Source: Paraburkholderia translucens (GTDB lineage: Bacteria; Pseudomonadota; Gammaproteobacteria; Burkholderiales; Burkholderiaceae). Taken from it: a stretch of 64,000 bases of DNA. The stretch's first letter is position 1; each line of letters begins with the position of its first letter. Under the pieces are notes generated by a model. The model was not told the DNA's origin and did not search any database. It was given only the letters and a program-made list of their open reading frames with translations. The stretch lies in assembly GCF_020881035.1 (NCBI RefSeq), contig NZ_JAJITC010000007.1:124001-188000 (forward strand), read 5' to 3'. The position numbers and the translations under genes were made by a program. Below are positions 8,533-18,964 of this stretch, piece after piece.

Positions 8533-9443
8533 TAATCAAGGTACTCGGCTCGTCGGCGGGCGGCGGTTTTCCGCAGTGGAACTGCAATTGCCGCAATTGC
8601 GACGGCGTGCGCCGCGGCACGCTGAAGGCGACGCGCCGCACGCAATCGTCGATCGCGGTCAGCGCGAACGGCGAGGACTGGCTGCTCGTCAATGCATCGC
8701 CGGATCTGCTCGCGCAGATCGCCGCGCATCCCGAGTTGCAGCCGGCACGGCGCACGCGCGACAGCGGCATTGCCGCGGTGCTCGTGATCGACGCGCAGAT
8801 CGACCACGTGACCGGCCTGCTGATGCTCCGAGAGCGCGACACGCCACTGCCGCTCTACGCGACAGACGCAGTCTGGCAGGACCTGCGCTCCGGCTTTCCG
8901 GTCGCACCGATCCTCTCGCACTACTGCGGTGTCGAGCATCGGCGCATCGCGCTCGACGGCGCGCCGCTCGCCGTCGATGCGTTGCCCGGCATCCGTATCG
9001 AGGCGCTGCCGCTATCGAGCAAGGCGCCGCCGTACTCGCCGCATCGCGATGCGCCCGAGCGCGGCGACAACATCGGGCTCGTGCTGACGAACCTGCAGTC
9101 GGGCCAGCGCGTGTTCTACGCGCCGGGGCTCGGCGCGATCGAGCCGCACGTGCTCGCGGCGATGCGCGAGGCCGATCTGCTGCTCGTCGACGGCACGTTG
9201 TGGACTGGCGACGAAATGATCCGCCTCGGCCTGTCGAAGAAGACCGGCGCGGATATGGGCCATCTGCCGCAAAGCGGCGCGGGCGGCATGATCGAAACGC
9301 TCGATTCGCTCGGCGCGAAACGCAAAGTGCTGATCCATATCAACAATACGAATCCGATCCTGATCGAAGACGGCCCCGAGCGGCGCATGCTGGGCGAGCA
9401 TGGGATCGAGGTCGCCTACGACGGAATGAGCTTGGAGCTTTGA
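8529..9443 (+). CDS. pqqB: PQQ biosynthesis protein PqqB
   Basis: A 304-aa metallo-beta-lactamase-fold protein starting MIIKVLGSSAGGGFPQWNC, with the zinc-binding CNCRNC and the family block AQIDHVTGLLMLRE. PqqB hydroxylates the tyrosine ring of the PqqA-derived dipeptide in PQQ synthesis. ATG at 8529 overlaps the hydrolase stop. A 62-bp gap, the largest inside the operon after the promoter region, separates it from pqqC. No pqqA peptide lies upstream, where it is usually found. Confidence 0.96.
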   Translation: MIIKVLGSSAGGGFPQWNCNCRNCDGVRRGTLKATRRTQSSIAVSANGEDWLLVNASPDLLAQIAAHPELQPARRTRDSGIAAVLVIDAQIDHVTGLLMLRERDTPLPLYATDAVWQDLRSGFPVAPILSHYCGVEHRRIALDGAPLAVDALPGIRIEALPLSSKAPPYSPHRDAPERGDNIGLVLTNLQSGQRVFYAPGLGAIEPHVLAAMREADLLLVDGTLWTGDEMIRLGLSKKTGADMGHLPQSGAGGMIETLDSLGAKRKVLIHINNTNPILIEDGPERRMLGEHGIEVAYDGMSLEL

Positions 9444-9505
9444 AGTGCGCAGTGACAGATGCAGTGACGAGGCGCGGCTGTACACGACGATAAAACGGAG
9501 ACGGC

Positions 9506-10264
9506 ATGAACGCGAAAGACACTCACGACACGACACCAACGCGCGACGCGAGTCCCGCCCAAACACAAGGCACCGACAAACCCGCCTGGAGCCGTGAAGA
9601 ATTCGAGGCGCAGTTGCGCGCGAAGGGCACCGGCTATCACATCCACCACCCGTTCAACGTGAAGATGAATGGCGGCGGATGCTCGCGCGAGCAGATTCGC
9701 GGCTGGGTCGCGAACCGTTTCTACTATCAGATCAACATTCCGCTGAAGGATGCGGCGGTGCTGTCGAACTGCCCGGACCGCGAGACGCGCCGCCGTTGGG
9801 TGCAGCGCATTCTCGATCACGACGGTTACGGCGACGCGGAAGGCGGCATCGAAACCTGGGCGCGTCTCGCGGATGCGGTCGGCCTCACGCGCGACGAACT
9901 ATGGTCGCTCGAACACGTCACGCCGGGCGTGCGCTTCGCCGTCGATGCGTACGTGAATTTCGCGCGCCGCGCGCCGTGGCAGGAAGCGGTATGCTCATCG
10001 TTGACCGAGATGTTCGCGCCGCAGGTGCATCGCGACCGGCTCGCGAGCTGGCCCGAGCACTATCCGTGGATCGATGCCGAGGGCCTCGCGTATTTCCGCT
10101 CGCGCATTTCGCTCGCGCAGCGCGACGTGCAGCACGGACTCGAAGTCACGCTCGCGCATTTCACGCGACGCGATCAGCAGGAACGGGCGCTCGACATCCT
10201 CCAGTTCAAGCTCGACATTCTGTGGGCCATGCTCGACTCGATCGAGAAGGCGTTTCCGCAATGA
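9506..10264 (+). CDS. pqqC: Pyrroloquinoline-quinone synthase PqqC
   Basis: A 252-aa all-helical oxidase. Family blocks include [31 protein letters not shown] and [17 protein letters not shown]. It carries out the last, cofactor-free, eight-electron oxidation and ring closure to PQQ. The first 25 residues are hydrophilic and longer than in many homologues. RBS GGAG lies eight bases before ATG 9506. It overlaps pqqD by 4 nt. Confidence 0.96.
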   Translation: MNAKDTHDTTPTRDASPAQTQGTDKPAWSREEFEAQLRAKGTGYHIHHPFNVKMNGGGCSREQIRGWVANRFYYQINIPLKDAAVLSNCPDRETRRRWVQRILDHDGYGDAEGGIETWARLADAVGLTRDELWSLEHVTPGVRFAVDAYVNFARRAPWQEAVCSSLTEMFAPQVHRDRLASWPEHYPWIDAEGLAYFRSRISLAQRDVQHGLEVTLAHFTRRDQQERALDILQFKLDILWAMLDSIEKAFPQ

Positions 10265-10539
10265 ACGGCTCGACACGCGGCGAACCCGCCACTCCACTCG
10301 CGATCGCGAAGCCATTCCGCCTGCAATGGGAGCCCGTGCAGAACGCGCACGTGCTGCTGTACCCCGAGGGCATGGTGAAGCTCAATCAAAGCGCGGGAGA
10401 AATCCTCAAGCGCTGCGACGGCACGCGCGACGTCGATACGCTCATCGCCGAGCTGGAACAGGCGTTCAACACGACCGGCATCGGCAGCGAGGTGCGGGCC
10501 TTCATCGTCGACGCGCATGGACGCGGCTGGCTGGAGTAG
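10261..10539 (+). CDS. pqqD: PQQ biosynthesis peptide chaperone PqqD
   Basis: A 92-aa protein with the PqqD core ([22 protein letters not shown]). PqqD binds the PqqA precursor peptide and presents it to PqqE. ATG 10261 overlaps the pqqC stop. The pqqE start lies four bases after its stop. Confidence 0.94.
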   Translation: MNGSTRGEPATPLAIAKPFRLQWEPVQNAHVLLYPEGMVKLNQSAGEILKRCDGTRDVDTLIAELEQAFNTTGIGSEVRAFIVDAHGRGWLE

Positions 10540-10543
10540 TGCG

Positions 10544-11785
10544 ATGACTGATCTTTCTCAACCAGGCTCTCAACCCGGCGTGCTGCAAGGCGGCAGCATG
10601 GCCGCCGCGGTGCCGCCACCGCTGTGGCTGCTCGCGGAGCTGACCTATCGCTGCCCGCTGCATTGCGCGTTCTGCTACAACCCGCTCGACTACACCGATC
10701 ACAGCCGCGAGCTGACCACCGAACAATGGCTCGACGTGTTGCGCGAGGCGCGCGCGCTCGGCGCGGTACAGCTCGGCTTTTCCGGCGGCGAGCCGCTGGT
10801 GCGCGACGACGTCGAAGTGCTCGTCGAAGAAGCGCACAGACTCGGCTTCTACACGAACCTGATCACGTCGGGCGTCGGTCTCACCGATCAGCGGCTTGGG
10901 GACCTGAAGTCCGCCGGACTCGATCATATCCAGCTGTCGTTCCAGGATTCGACGCAGCAGTTGAACGACTTCCTGAGCAGCACGCGCACGTTCGACCTGA
11001 AGCAGCGTGTCGCCGCCGCGCTCAAACGTCACGGTTTTCCGATGGTGATGAACTGCGTGCTGCATCGCTACAACCTGCCGCACGTCGACAAGATCATCGA
11101 GATGGCGCTGGCTCTCGGCGCCGAATATCTGGAGCTCGCGAACACTCAGTACTACGGCTGGGCGCGTGAGAACCAGGCGCAACTGATGCCCACGCGCGAG
11201 CAGCTCGAAGAAGCCGAGGCGGTGGTCGCGCGCTATCGCCGCACGCATGGCGAGCGCTGCAAGATCTTCTTCGTCGTGCCCGACTACTTCGAGCGCCGCC
11301 CGAAGCGCTGCATGAATGGCTGGGGCGCGGTGTTTCTCGGCGTGGCGCCCGACGGCGCCGCGCTGCCGTGTCACGCGGCGCGCGGCCTGCCCGGCCTCAC
11401 GCTGCCGAACGTGAAGGACATGCCGTTGCGCGAGATCTGGTACGAAAGCGACGCGTTCAACCGTTTTCGCGGTCTGCACTGGATGAAGGAGCCGTGCCGC
11501 AGCTGCGACGAAAGGGAACGCGACCTCGGCGGTTGCCGCTGCCAGGCGTACCTGCTCACCGGCGACGCAGCCAACGCCGACCCCGTGTGCGACAAGTCGC
11601 CGTTTCACGACACCGTGGTCAAGATCGTGCAACGCGCGGCGGCGCTACCCGAGCCGACAACAGCCGCCCGCGAACAGCCGATCCTGTTCCGCAACGACGC
11701 CAACTCGCGCAAGCTCGCGGCGGCTGCCCGCGAATCCGGCGTCGCCGGCGGCGACGACCGGGCATCTCCCGGAGCACAACCATGA
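10544..11785 (+). CDS. pqqE: PqqA peptide cyclase PqqE (radical SAM)
   Basis: A 413-aa radical SAM protein with CxxxCxxC in TYRCPLHCAFCYNPLDY and auxiliary Fe-S cysteines near the C-terminus (EPCRSCDERERDLGGCRCQA). It forms the Glu-Tyr crosslink in PqqA. Start chosen at 10544 because GGAG at 10533-10536 is well spaced and it avoids a 23-nt overlap; an in-frame ATG at 10517 is the alternative. The 4-nt overlap with the regulator gene downstream places that regulator in the same operon. Confidence 0.95.
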   Translation: MTDLSQPGSQPGVLQGGSMAAAVPPPLWLLAELTYRCPLHCAFCYNPLDYTDHSRELTTEQWLDVLREARALGAVQLGFSGGEPLVRDDVEVLVEEAHRLGFYTNLITSGVGLTDQRLGDLKSAGLDHIQLSFQDSTQQLNDFLSSTRTFDLKQRVAAALKRHGFPMVMNCVLHRYNLPHVDKIIEMALALGAEYLELANTQYYGWARENQAQLMPTREQLEEAEAVVARYRRTHGERCKIFFVVPDYFERRPKRCMNGWGAVFLGVAPDGAALPCHAARGLPGLTLPNVKDMPLREIWYESDAFNRFRGLHWMKEPCRSCDERERDLGGCRCQAYLLTGDAANADPVCDKSPFHDTVVKIVQRAAALPEPTTAAREQPILFRNDANSRKLAAAARESGVAGGDDRASPGAQP

Positions 11786-12444
11786 GTGCCGAAACCATCT
11801 CCGTTCTGCTCGTCGACGACCATGCGGTCGTGCGCGAAGGCTACCGGCGTCTGCTCGAGCTGAGCGCCGACGTCGAGGTGTGCGGTGAGGCCGGCGACGC
11901 GGCCCAGGCCTATCAGCGTTTCTGCGCGCTGCGTCCCAACGTGGTCGTGATGGACGTCTCGCTGCCGGGGGCGAGCGGCATCGAAGCAATGCGGCGCATG
12001 CTCGCGCGCGAGCCGGACGCGCGCGTGCTGATCTTCAGCGTGCATGAGGAATCGATCTTCGTGCGCCGCGCGCTCGATGCGGGCGCGCTCGGCTACGTAA
12101 CCAAGGCGAGCGCTCCGGACGTGCTGGTCGAAGCGGTGCGCAGCATTGCCCGGCGCGCCGGCTATCTCAGTCCGGACGTCTCGCAGGCGCTCGCGATGCG
12201 CACCGCGTTCAACGAAGGGCCGCCGGGGCGCCAGTTGTCGGCGCGCGAGTTCGAGGTGCTGCGGTTGCTCGTGCAGGGCTATACATTGCCGAGCATCGCC
12301 GAGAAGCTCGGGTTGAGTCAGAAGACGGTGGCCAACCATCAATCGGTGATCCGCCAGAAGTTCGGCGCCGACAACGGCGTGCAGCTCGCGCAGATGGCGA
12401 ACCGCCTCGGCCTTCAGTTCACGGGCTCGGCCAGTCCCGCGTGA
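11782..12444 (+). CDS. NarL/LuxR-family response regulator
   Basis: A 220-aa protein: receiver domain (VLLVDDHAVVREGYRRLLEL, phospho-acceptor Asp in VVVMDVSLPG, conserved Lys in GYVTKAS) followed by a LuxR helix-turn-helix (LSAREFEVLRLLVQGYTLPSIAEKLGLSQKTVANH, split over about residues 152-190). ATG 11782 overlaps the pqqE stop, so it is co-transcribed with cofactor genes. Its 3' end overlaps the convergent histidine kinase gene by 31 bp; the two very likely form a pair. Regulators in this position control PQQ alcohol dehydrogenase expression in other bacteria; here the targets are inferred. Confidence 0.93.
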   Translation: MSAETISVLLVDDHAVVREGYRRLLELSADVEVCGEAGDAAQAYQRFCALRPNVVVMDVSLPGASGIEAMRRMLAREPDARVLIFSVHEESIFVRRALDAGALGYVTKASAPDVLVEAVRSIARRAGYLSPDVSQALAMRTAFNEGPPGRQLSAREFEVLRLLVQGYTLPSIAEKLGLSQKTVANHQSVIRQKFGADNGVQLAQMANRLGLQFTGSASPA

Positions 12445-13412
12445 GCGGGCACGCGCGCGCAGAACAGAAAACCGCCCTGCGGCTCGCTCGCGACATGAAA
12501 CTCGCCGCCGAGCGCCTCGACGCGCTCGCGCATGCCGATCAGTCCGAGCCCGGTGCGCGGCTGCGTCAGATCGGTGCCGGGGCCGTCGTCGGCCATCGTG
12601 ACGACGATCTCGTCGATCTGCATGCCGTTGTCTGCACGAGGCGCGCGCACCATGAACAGTTCGACGCGCGAGCGGCGCGCGAACTTCGACACGTTCGTCA
12701 GTCCTTCCTGCACGAGCCGGTACAGCGTGATCGTCAACGCATCGCTGAGGCCGCTGAAATCCCCTTCGATCGTCACCGAGAACGACGCCTCGGGCAAGCG
12801 CTGACGCCAGCCATCGACGCAATGTTCGAGCGCGCTCGGCAAGCCGAATTCGTCGAGACCGATCGGCCGCAGGCGGCGGATCATGTCGCCGATCTCGCGG
12901 TACACATGCGTCGCGCTCTGCATCAGGCCAAGCGCGATGCGATGAATCTCGGGCTCGCGCTCGCCCGATAGATCGCGAATGCGCGCGGCGTCGAGCGAAA
13001 TCGCGTTCAGGTATTGACCGAGTTCGTCGTGCAGCTCGCGCGCCAGATGGCGGCGCTCCAGTTCCTGCGCCTGTAGCGCTCGAGTGGCGAGGCGGCGGTT
13101 GTCGGCGAGGAGGCCCTCGGCCTGTTCCTCGAGCATGCGGCGATGGCGCGCTTCGCGGCGCGCATCGCGATAGCGGCGCCATGCAAACCACGCCATCGCG
13201 ATCGACAGCGCGAGCAGCGTGCCCGGCAATTCGTCGAGCTGGAAGCGCTCCATGCCGCGCGTGAAGCGGTAGGCCTTTTCGCTGAGATCGAACGCGGCGC
13301 CGAGCACCGCCGCGAGCACGGTCACGGCGACGACCCACAGGAGATCGCGCCATATCGTCGACGCTGGCGGCGCACGGCCCGCGGGAGATGTAGGGATCGG
13401 TTCGCTTGACAT
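12414..13412 (-). CDS. NarX/UhpB-type sensor histidine kinase
   Basis: A 332-aa membrane kinase. Two hydrophobic segments near the N-terminus (DLLWVVAVTVLAAVLGAAF and GTLLALSIAMAWFAW) are followed by a HisKA_3 box with the phospho-His in RELHDELGQYLNAISLDAA and an HATPase domain (TMADDGPGTDLT, TGLGLIGMRERVEALGG). There is almost no periplasmic loop, so it may sense a membrane or cytoplasmic signal. It is convergent with its likely partner regulator and overlaps it by 31 bp, an uncommon layout for a two-component pair. It diverges from the TonB receptor gene over 180 bp. Confidence 0.92.
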   Translation of the reverse strand: MSSEPIPTSPAGRAPPASTIWRDLLWVVAVTVLAAVLGAAFDLSEKAYRFTRGMERFQLDELPGTLLALSIAMAWFAWRRYRDARREARHRRMLEEQAEGLLADNRRLATRALQAQELERRHLARELHDELGQYLNAISLDAARIRDLSGEREPEIHRIALGLMQSATHVYREIGDMIRRLRPIGLDEFGLPSALEHCVDGWRQRLPEASFSVTIEGDFSGLSDALTITLYRLVQEGLTNVSKFARRSRVELFMVRAPRADNGMQIDEIVVTMADDGPGTDLTQPRTGLGLIGMRERVEALGGEFHVASEPQGGFLFCARVPAHAGLAEPVN

Positions 13413-13466
13413 GACGTTTGCATTCTACTCAGCGCCGACATTCACAGCGGCATTTTGCGGGGTTTT

Positions 13467-13501
13467 GGGAACGCTTCCCTGACAGATCGGGAAAAGCTCC
13501 C
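13467..13501. promoter_or_regulatory. Two tandem inverted repeats between kinase and TonB receptor
   Basis: GGGAA-CGC-TTCCC at 13467-13479 is followed by a second dyad GGGA-AAAGC-TCCC at 13489-13501 (CGGGA/TCCCG if one base is added on each side). The centres lie about 22 bp apart, two helical turns, as expected for two dimers on one face. It is a candidate operator for the neighbouring LuxR-type regulator. Confidence 0.45.
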
Positions 13502-13592
13502 GCGCCGCTTACAGACGCGTATGCGAAGCTTTACACCAACGTCAAAGAACGCGCGACACGCGCATCGAACCAGCGGGCAGGAGACGACAACG

Positions 13593-15968
<2,376 letters not shown>

Positions 15969-16134
15969 GGGTGTTTGGCGTGACTGGTCGCATGGCTTCG
16001 CTCTTTCCGACGATGCTCCACTTCGGCGGGGCACCACCACGACTGCGCATAGGCCACGTCACCCATGAACTCCAACCCGCGAGCACGAAGCCATTAGGCA
16101 TCAAACGCGATTGGTGTGCGGACAGCTATGACCG
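15969..16134. other. Gap at the left edge of the accessory island
   Basis: 166 bp between the TonB receptor and the first cassette. The first bases after the stop (GTTTGGCGTGA) recur after the receptor fragment at 22268. No gene seen. GC falls sharply just beyond it. Confidence 0.4.
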
Positions 16135-16967
16135 TCAACCCGTTTTGATCGAATAGAGGTCTCGCAGGAATTCGTTTTGCTGCTTGCGAATTGAATAATG
16201 GCAACGCGCCCCCATGACATCGTACATATCCACATGTGTTTTTGGCGGTTCTTCAATATTCCAATCATATGCCAGTTTAGGGGCTAGATCGCAAGCCTTT
16301 GCCGATTCATCTTGTGCGCGCATGTACCGGTCAAGTTCAGCCTTGCTCGCGCCTTTGATGCCGCGTGCGGATCTGATTGAATTCGCCAGTTTATTGTTGT
16401 CGATTTCAAGGAATCTTGCATGATGCTCATAGCAATCAAAATCTCCGAATCCGCCACCGCCCAGGTACTGCATGCAATTTGAATCGTTGATTACCTCGTC
16501 GGCATATGTTGACCGAAAGTTACAAAGCGCCATGATTAGCACGAAGCACCTCCAGAATTTATTCAATTTCGATACCCCTGCCATGTCGAGCATCATAATT
16601 TCCTGTTCCAAAAAGTCGTGCTTCTGCGAATTGGTAATGCCGTGAACAAGTGCGCCCAATTGAAGTCGGGCGGTGTAATATATATCAGGGAGTACATTAT
16701 CTCCTGCATCCGTTAGCGTGAACCGCTGATCGAAGCGATTCCGTGAGCGTCCGCGAAAGTCGCACGCCCATGCGTAACCCAGAGCTTCAGCCATGGCGTA
16801 ACCGTTTGAATACGACCTCAGCCTATCGAACGGAAGCCATTCGCCGGTTTTGGCGTTCAGTGCCATTGCGGACGGCCTTGGCGGAAAGTCTGAGTAGGTT
16901 GAATATGTGATACTGCAAAGCAGCATTCATCCTCGCTCCGTGCGCCGTTTTGTTTCTGTTGTTCCAA
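16135..16967 (-). pseudogene. Cassette A: decayed adaptor fused to an LprI-like immunity protein
   Basis: Comparison with the two other adaptor genes shows this copy starts at TTG 16967 (the others use ATG) with EQQKQNGARSEDEC, then loses one base near 16925, so the frame resumes as LLCSITYSTYSDF. The frame then runs 263 codons from ATG 16926. Residues 1-100 match the adaptor family (FDRLRSYSNGYAMAEALGYAWAC, FDQRFTLTDAG). After GITNSQ the adaptor breaks off and a second protein follows: a signal-peptide-like stretch (FWRCFVLIMALCNFRSTYA) and a Cys-containing domain (CMQYLGGGGFGDFDCYEHH) like the protein at 19444-19794. The toxin gene that should lie between has been deleted. Confidence 0.75.
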
Positions 16968-17072
16968 TTGACCTCTTCTGATTTTGCATACAACGTCCGA
17001 CGAATTAACCATCCGAAGAAGTCACGGTCAACAGTTTTAATTTAAGATAGATCCGTTTTGACAAACATTGAC
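16968..17072 (-). repeat. Conserved cassette leader, copy A
   Basis: About 105 bp upstream of the cassette A adaptor, read on the minus strand. It shares GTCAATGTTTGTCAAAACGG (complement at 17053-17072), a central GTTGACCGTGA and the RBS segment AATCAGAAGAGGTC with the leaders at 17519-17620 and 22563-22663. Probably carries the cassette promoter. Confidence 0.7.
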
Positions 17073-17118
17073 AATTAGCGTTATCCAATTGCAAATAAGC
17101 CCGAAGCGCGCAGAGTTT

Positions 17119-17255
17119 GCTTCGGCGCGCTCGGGGCGAACTCTTTTACCGGATCGGGCGGCACGTTCAATGGCGCGAACCCGGCGAACGAGCAGTTCGT
17201 CGGGCCAAGGGCGCCGAGGAGCTTCTGGGTGAGGAGGAGGTATACGCGGAAGTAG
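17119..17255 (+). repeat. TonB receptor 3'-end fragment, copy 1
   Basis: Closely matches 15833-15968 of the receptor gene: CTTCGGCGCGCTCGGGGCGA, the FNGANP(V/A)NEQFVGP region and the terminal GGAAGTAG stop are recognisable. It begins abruptly after island sequence and is not expected to make protein. Confidence 0.85.
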
Positions 17256-17261
17256 CGGCGT

Positions 17262-17518
17262 TGGCGATTTTGGGCCATCGCCCATGTACGGACAACGGGT
17301 CGCACGGTAATTATCTCGTTGCTGTCAATTCCGGCAGCGACTTCAGATAGACCGTCGACACGCCATGTCTTTGTCCTTGTTTGAGATGCGCTCCGCTGTT
17401 CTGCCAGAGGCCGCTCCCGAAATCATCCCCCTACGGCGTATACACGTTCCGCCCACGGCTCCGCCATCGGCCGGGGGTCTTCAATACGCCTCATCAGATC
17501 GCTGTCGGCCCTACACGA
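17262..17518. repeat. Repeated spacer R, copy 1
   Basis: About 257 bp found again at 20363-20553 (partial) and 22306-22562. It starts GATTTTGGGCCAT and includes TCTGCCAGAGGC and TCGGCCGGGGGTCTTCAATA. Read on the minus strand, copies 1 and 3 hold the tail of a protein frame (DSDLM-RIEDPRPM-E-WAE-V). It may be the remnant of a recombinase or other gene C-terminus; I cannot assign it. Confidence 0.75.
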
Positions 17519-17620
17519 GTCAATGTTTGTCAAAACGGTTCTATCCCAAATTGAGGCCGTTGACCGTGAGCCGTTCGGACGGTCACTTTGTCGGGCGTTT
17601 CTCAAATCAGAAGAGGTCGA
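17519..17620 (+). repeat. Conserved cassette leader, copy B
   Basis: Leader of the cassette B adaptor. GTCAATGTTTGTCAAAACGG at 17519-17538, then GTTGACCGTGAG and the RBS AAGAGGT at 17611-17617. It lies head to head with copy A, so cassettes A and B are divergent. Confidence 0.7.
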
Positions 17621-18046
17621 ATGGAACAGCAAGGACAGGAAGGCACCCGGGAACTTATGCCGGACGAGGAAGAATGTCTGTGCTGCCGCGTGACCTACTC
17701 AATATATTCCACTTTCCCGTCGATGCCGTCCGCAATGGCTCCGAACGTCGAAACCGGCGAATGGTTTCCATTTGACAGGCTTCGGTCGTATTCGTCCGGG
17801 TACCAAATGGCCGAGGCCCTGGGCTATGCATGGGCTTGCGATTGTCGCGAGCGCACCCCTAAGCGCTACGGCGAACAGTTCACGTTGAAAGACCGCGCAG
17901 GCAAGCCACGGGCGGCGGTGCGCTACCGCGTGCGTGTTGGTTTGCGCGTCCTCGCGCAAGGTGTAACTGATTCCCAGGGGCGAACTCAGCGAATCACGAC
18001 TGAGGACTCACGCCGACTGACACTCGAAATTGGCGGGGGCACCTGA
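17621..18046 (+). CDS. Cassette B: adaptor-like protein with VgrG-type C-terminal extension
   Basis: A 141-aa protein starting MEQQGQEG at ATG 17621 (AAGAGGT RBS). The N-terminal 80 residues (EEECLCCRVTYSIYS, WFPFDRLRSYSSGYQMAEALGYAWAC) are shared with cassettes A and D. The C-terminal part (YGEQFTLKDRAGKPRAAVRY, GVTDSQGRTQRITTEDSRR) is a transthyretin-like fold seen at the C-termini of type VI secretion VgrG proteins and their cargo. It probably recruits or delivers the toxin encoded next; this is inference, since no type VI structural genes are in the window. No named family is recognised for the CLCC N-terminus. The stop overlaps the next start by one base. Confidence 0.65.
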   Translation: MEQQGQEGTRELMPDEEECLCCRVTYSIYSTFPSMPSAMAPNVETGEWFPFDRLRSYSSGYQMAEALGYAWACDCRERTPKRYGEQFTLKDRAGKPRAAVRYRVRVGLRVLAQGVTDSQGRTQRITTEDSRRLTLEIGGGT

Positions 18047-18225
18047 TGCGCATTCCGGTCAAATTCGGCGGCCCCACCGCCACAGACGGAAGAGTTCTGG
18101 TGGTAAAGGCAAACATTGACGACAGCGGGAAAAAAACTTGCATTTCAAGATGCAAAAGCCGAGCGCATCAAGACGGATACTGCATCGGCTTTGAGACTTT
18201 ACGTTACAGGAGCAGTCTGGAATGA
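18046..18225 (+). CDS. Cassette B: small protein, probably frameshifted at an A7 run
   Basis: A 59-codon frame from ATG 18046 (MRIPVKFGGPTATDGRVL). At 18130-18136 there is a run of seven A. Reading with six A instead gives a smoother continuation (KKLAFQDAKAERIKTDTA, then SALRLYVTGAVWNE) ending at TGA 18227-18229, so the current frame is probably a one-base slip. Either form overlaps the metallopeptidase start at 18222. Function unknown; it lies between the adaptor and toxin genes and could be a chaperone or the toxin's N-terminal part. Confidence 0.5.
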   Translation: MRIPVKFGGPTATDGRVLVVKANIDDSGKKTCISRCKSRAHQDGYCIGFETLRYRSSLE

Positions 18226-18964
18226 ATGATCTTGATGGAAAGAGCAAGTACGGTTTCAAGGCAAGTGAAAATGAAGAATGGTTTGAGGTGCATTCCGGTG
18301 CAGTAACAAACACGAACCCAGGCTCAATGGTTCACGTGACAATTGACACTACTCCAATCTGCGAAAATATGACAGATGCGGAATTTAGAGTGATGATCCG
18401 GCGCATGCTTCCATGGTGTGTATCATATGTGGATTGTCGCATAGCAGACATTGCCAGATACGATGCCACCGCAAAAATAAGGATGGAATTTTGGTTTGGA
18501 AAAGCGATGAGCAAACGCGTCAGTATTTAATGAGTGGATTCCAAAAAGTTCGCAACGTCTTAAGCAATTTAACAGCAGGGAGCTTTATAAGGTCAATGTC
18601 AAACCTCGATATGTCCCTGGGTTGTCTGCCTACCCTGAAAAACTTGAAACTAGAGGCTGCACATGTATGCGGGCCTAATACCGCTATGCGATACATTGCC
18701 ATTGGCAAACTTTTCTGCAGCGGACTTCACGATCAGAACAGATACGGCGATTCGAGAGTTTCAACAATCATCCACGAATGCACACATTTCGCGGATACAT
18801 TTGCCAGTGGTGATCCGATGTATTCAATCTCCACGCCACTAGCTATGTGGGGGAGAAACAATTCGGGTATGGCATTGAAAAATGCAGACAGTCTAGCTGG
18901 TTACGTTGTTTATGCAGAACCCAGATTTGAAACAGACGACAAACCTGATAACACCTATCCATGA
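18222..18964 (+). pseudogene. Cassette B: M35-like (aspzincin) metallopeptidase toxin, frameshifted
   Basis: The first half (18222-18530) reads MNDLDGKSKYGFKASENEEW to MEFWFGK. The second half (18530-18964, shifted frame) reads SDEQTRQYLMSGFQKV onward and contains the zinc motif HECTHFADTF and a downstream NADSLAGYVVYA, the pattern of M35 lysine-specific metalloendopeptidases. The halves join perfectly if the A4 run at 18500-18503 had five A. As it stands the first half stops at TAA 18528-18530 and an ATG overlaps it (TAATG), so the catalytic half could be re-initiated. Role inferred: antibacterial toxin acting in the periplasm. Could be real decay, phase variation, slippage or a sequencing error. 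Confidence 0.7.

Noticed and set aside
17037..17305. Minus-strand frames over the receptor fragment and spacer
   Set aside because: Read the repeated DNA backwards; the same frames recur at each copy only because the DNA is repeated.
18046..18225. PAAR protein for the small cassette B gene
   Set aside because: GGPTATDGRVL is faintly PAAR-like, but the His/Cys repeats and length of PAAR proteins are missing.
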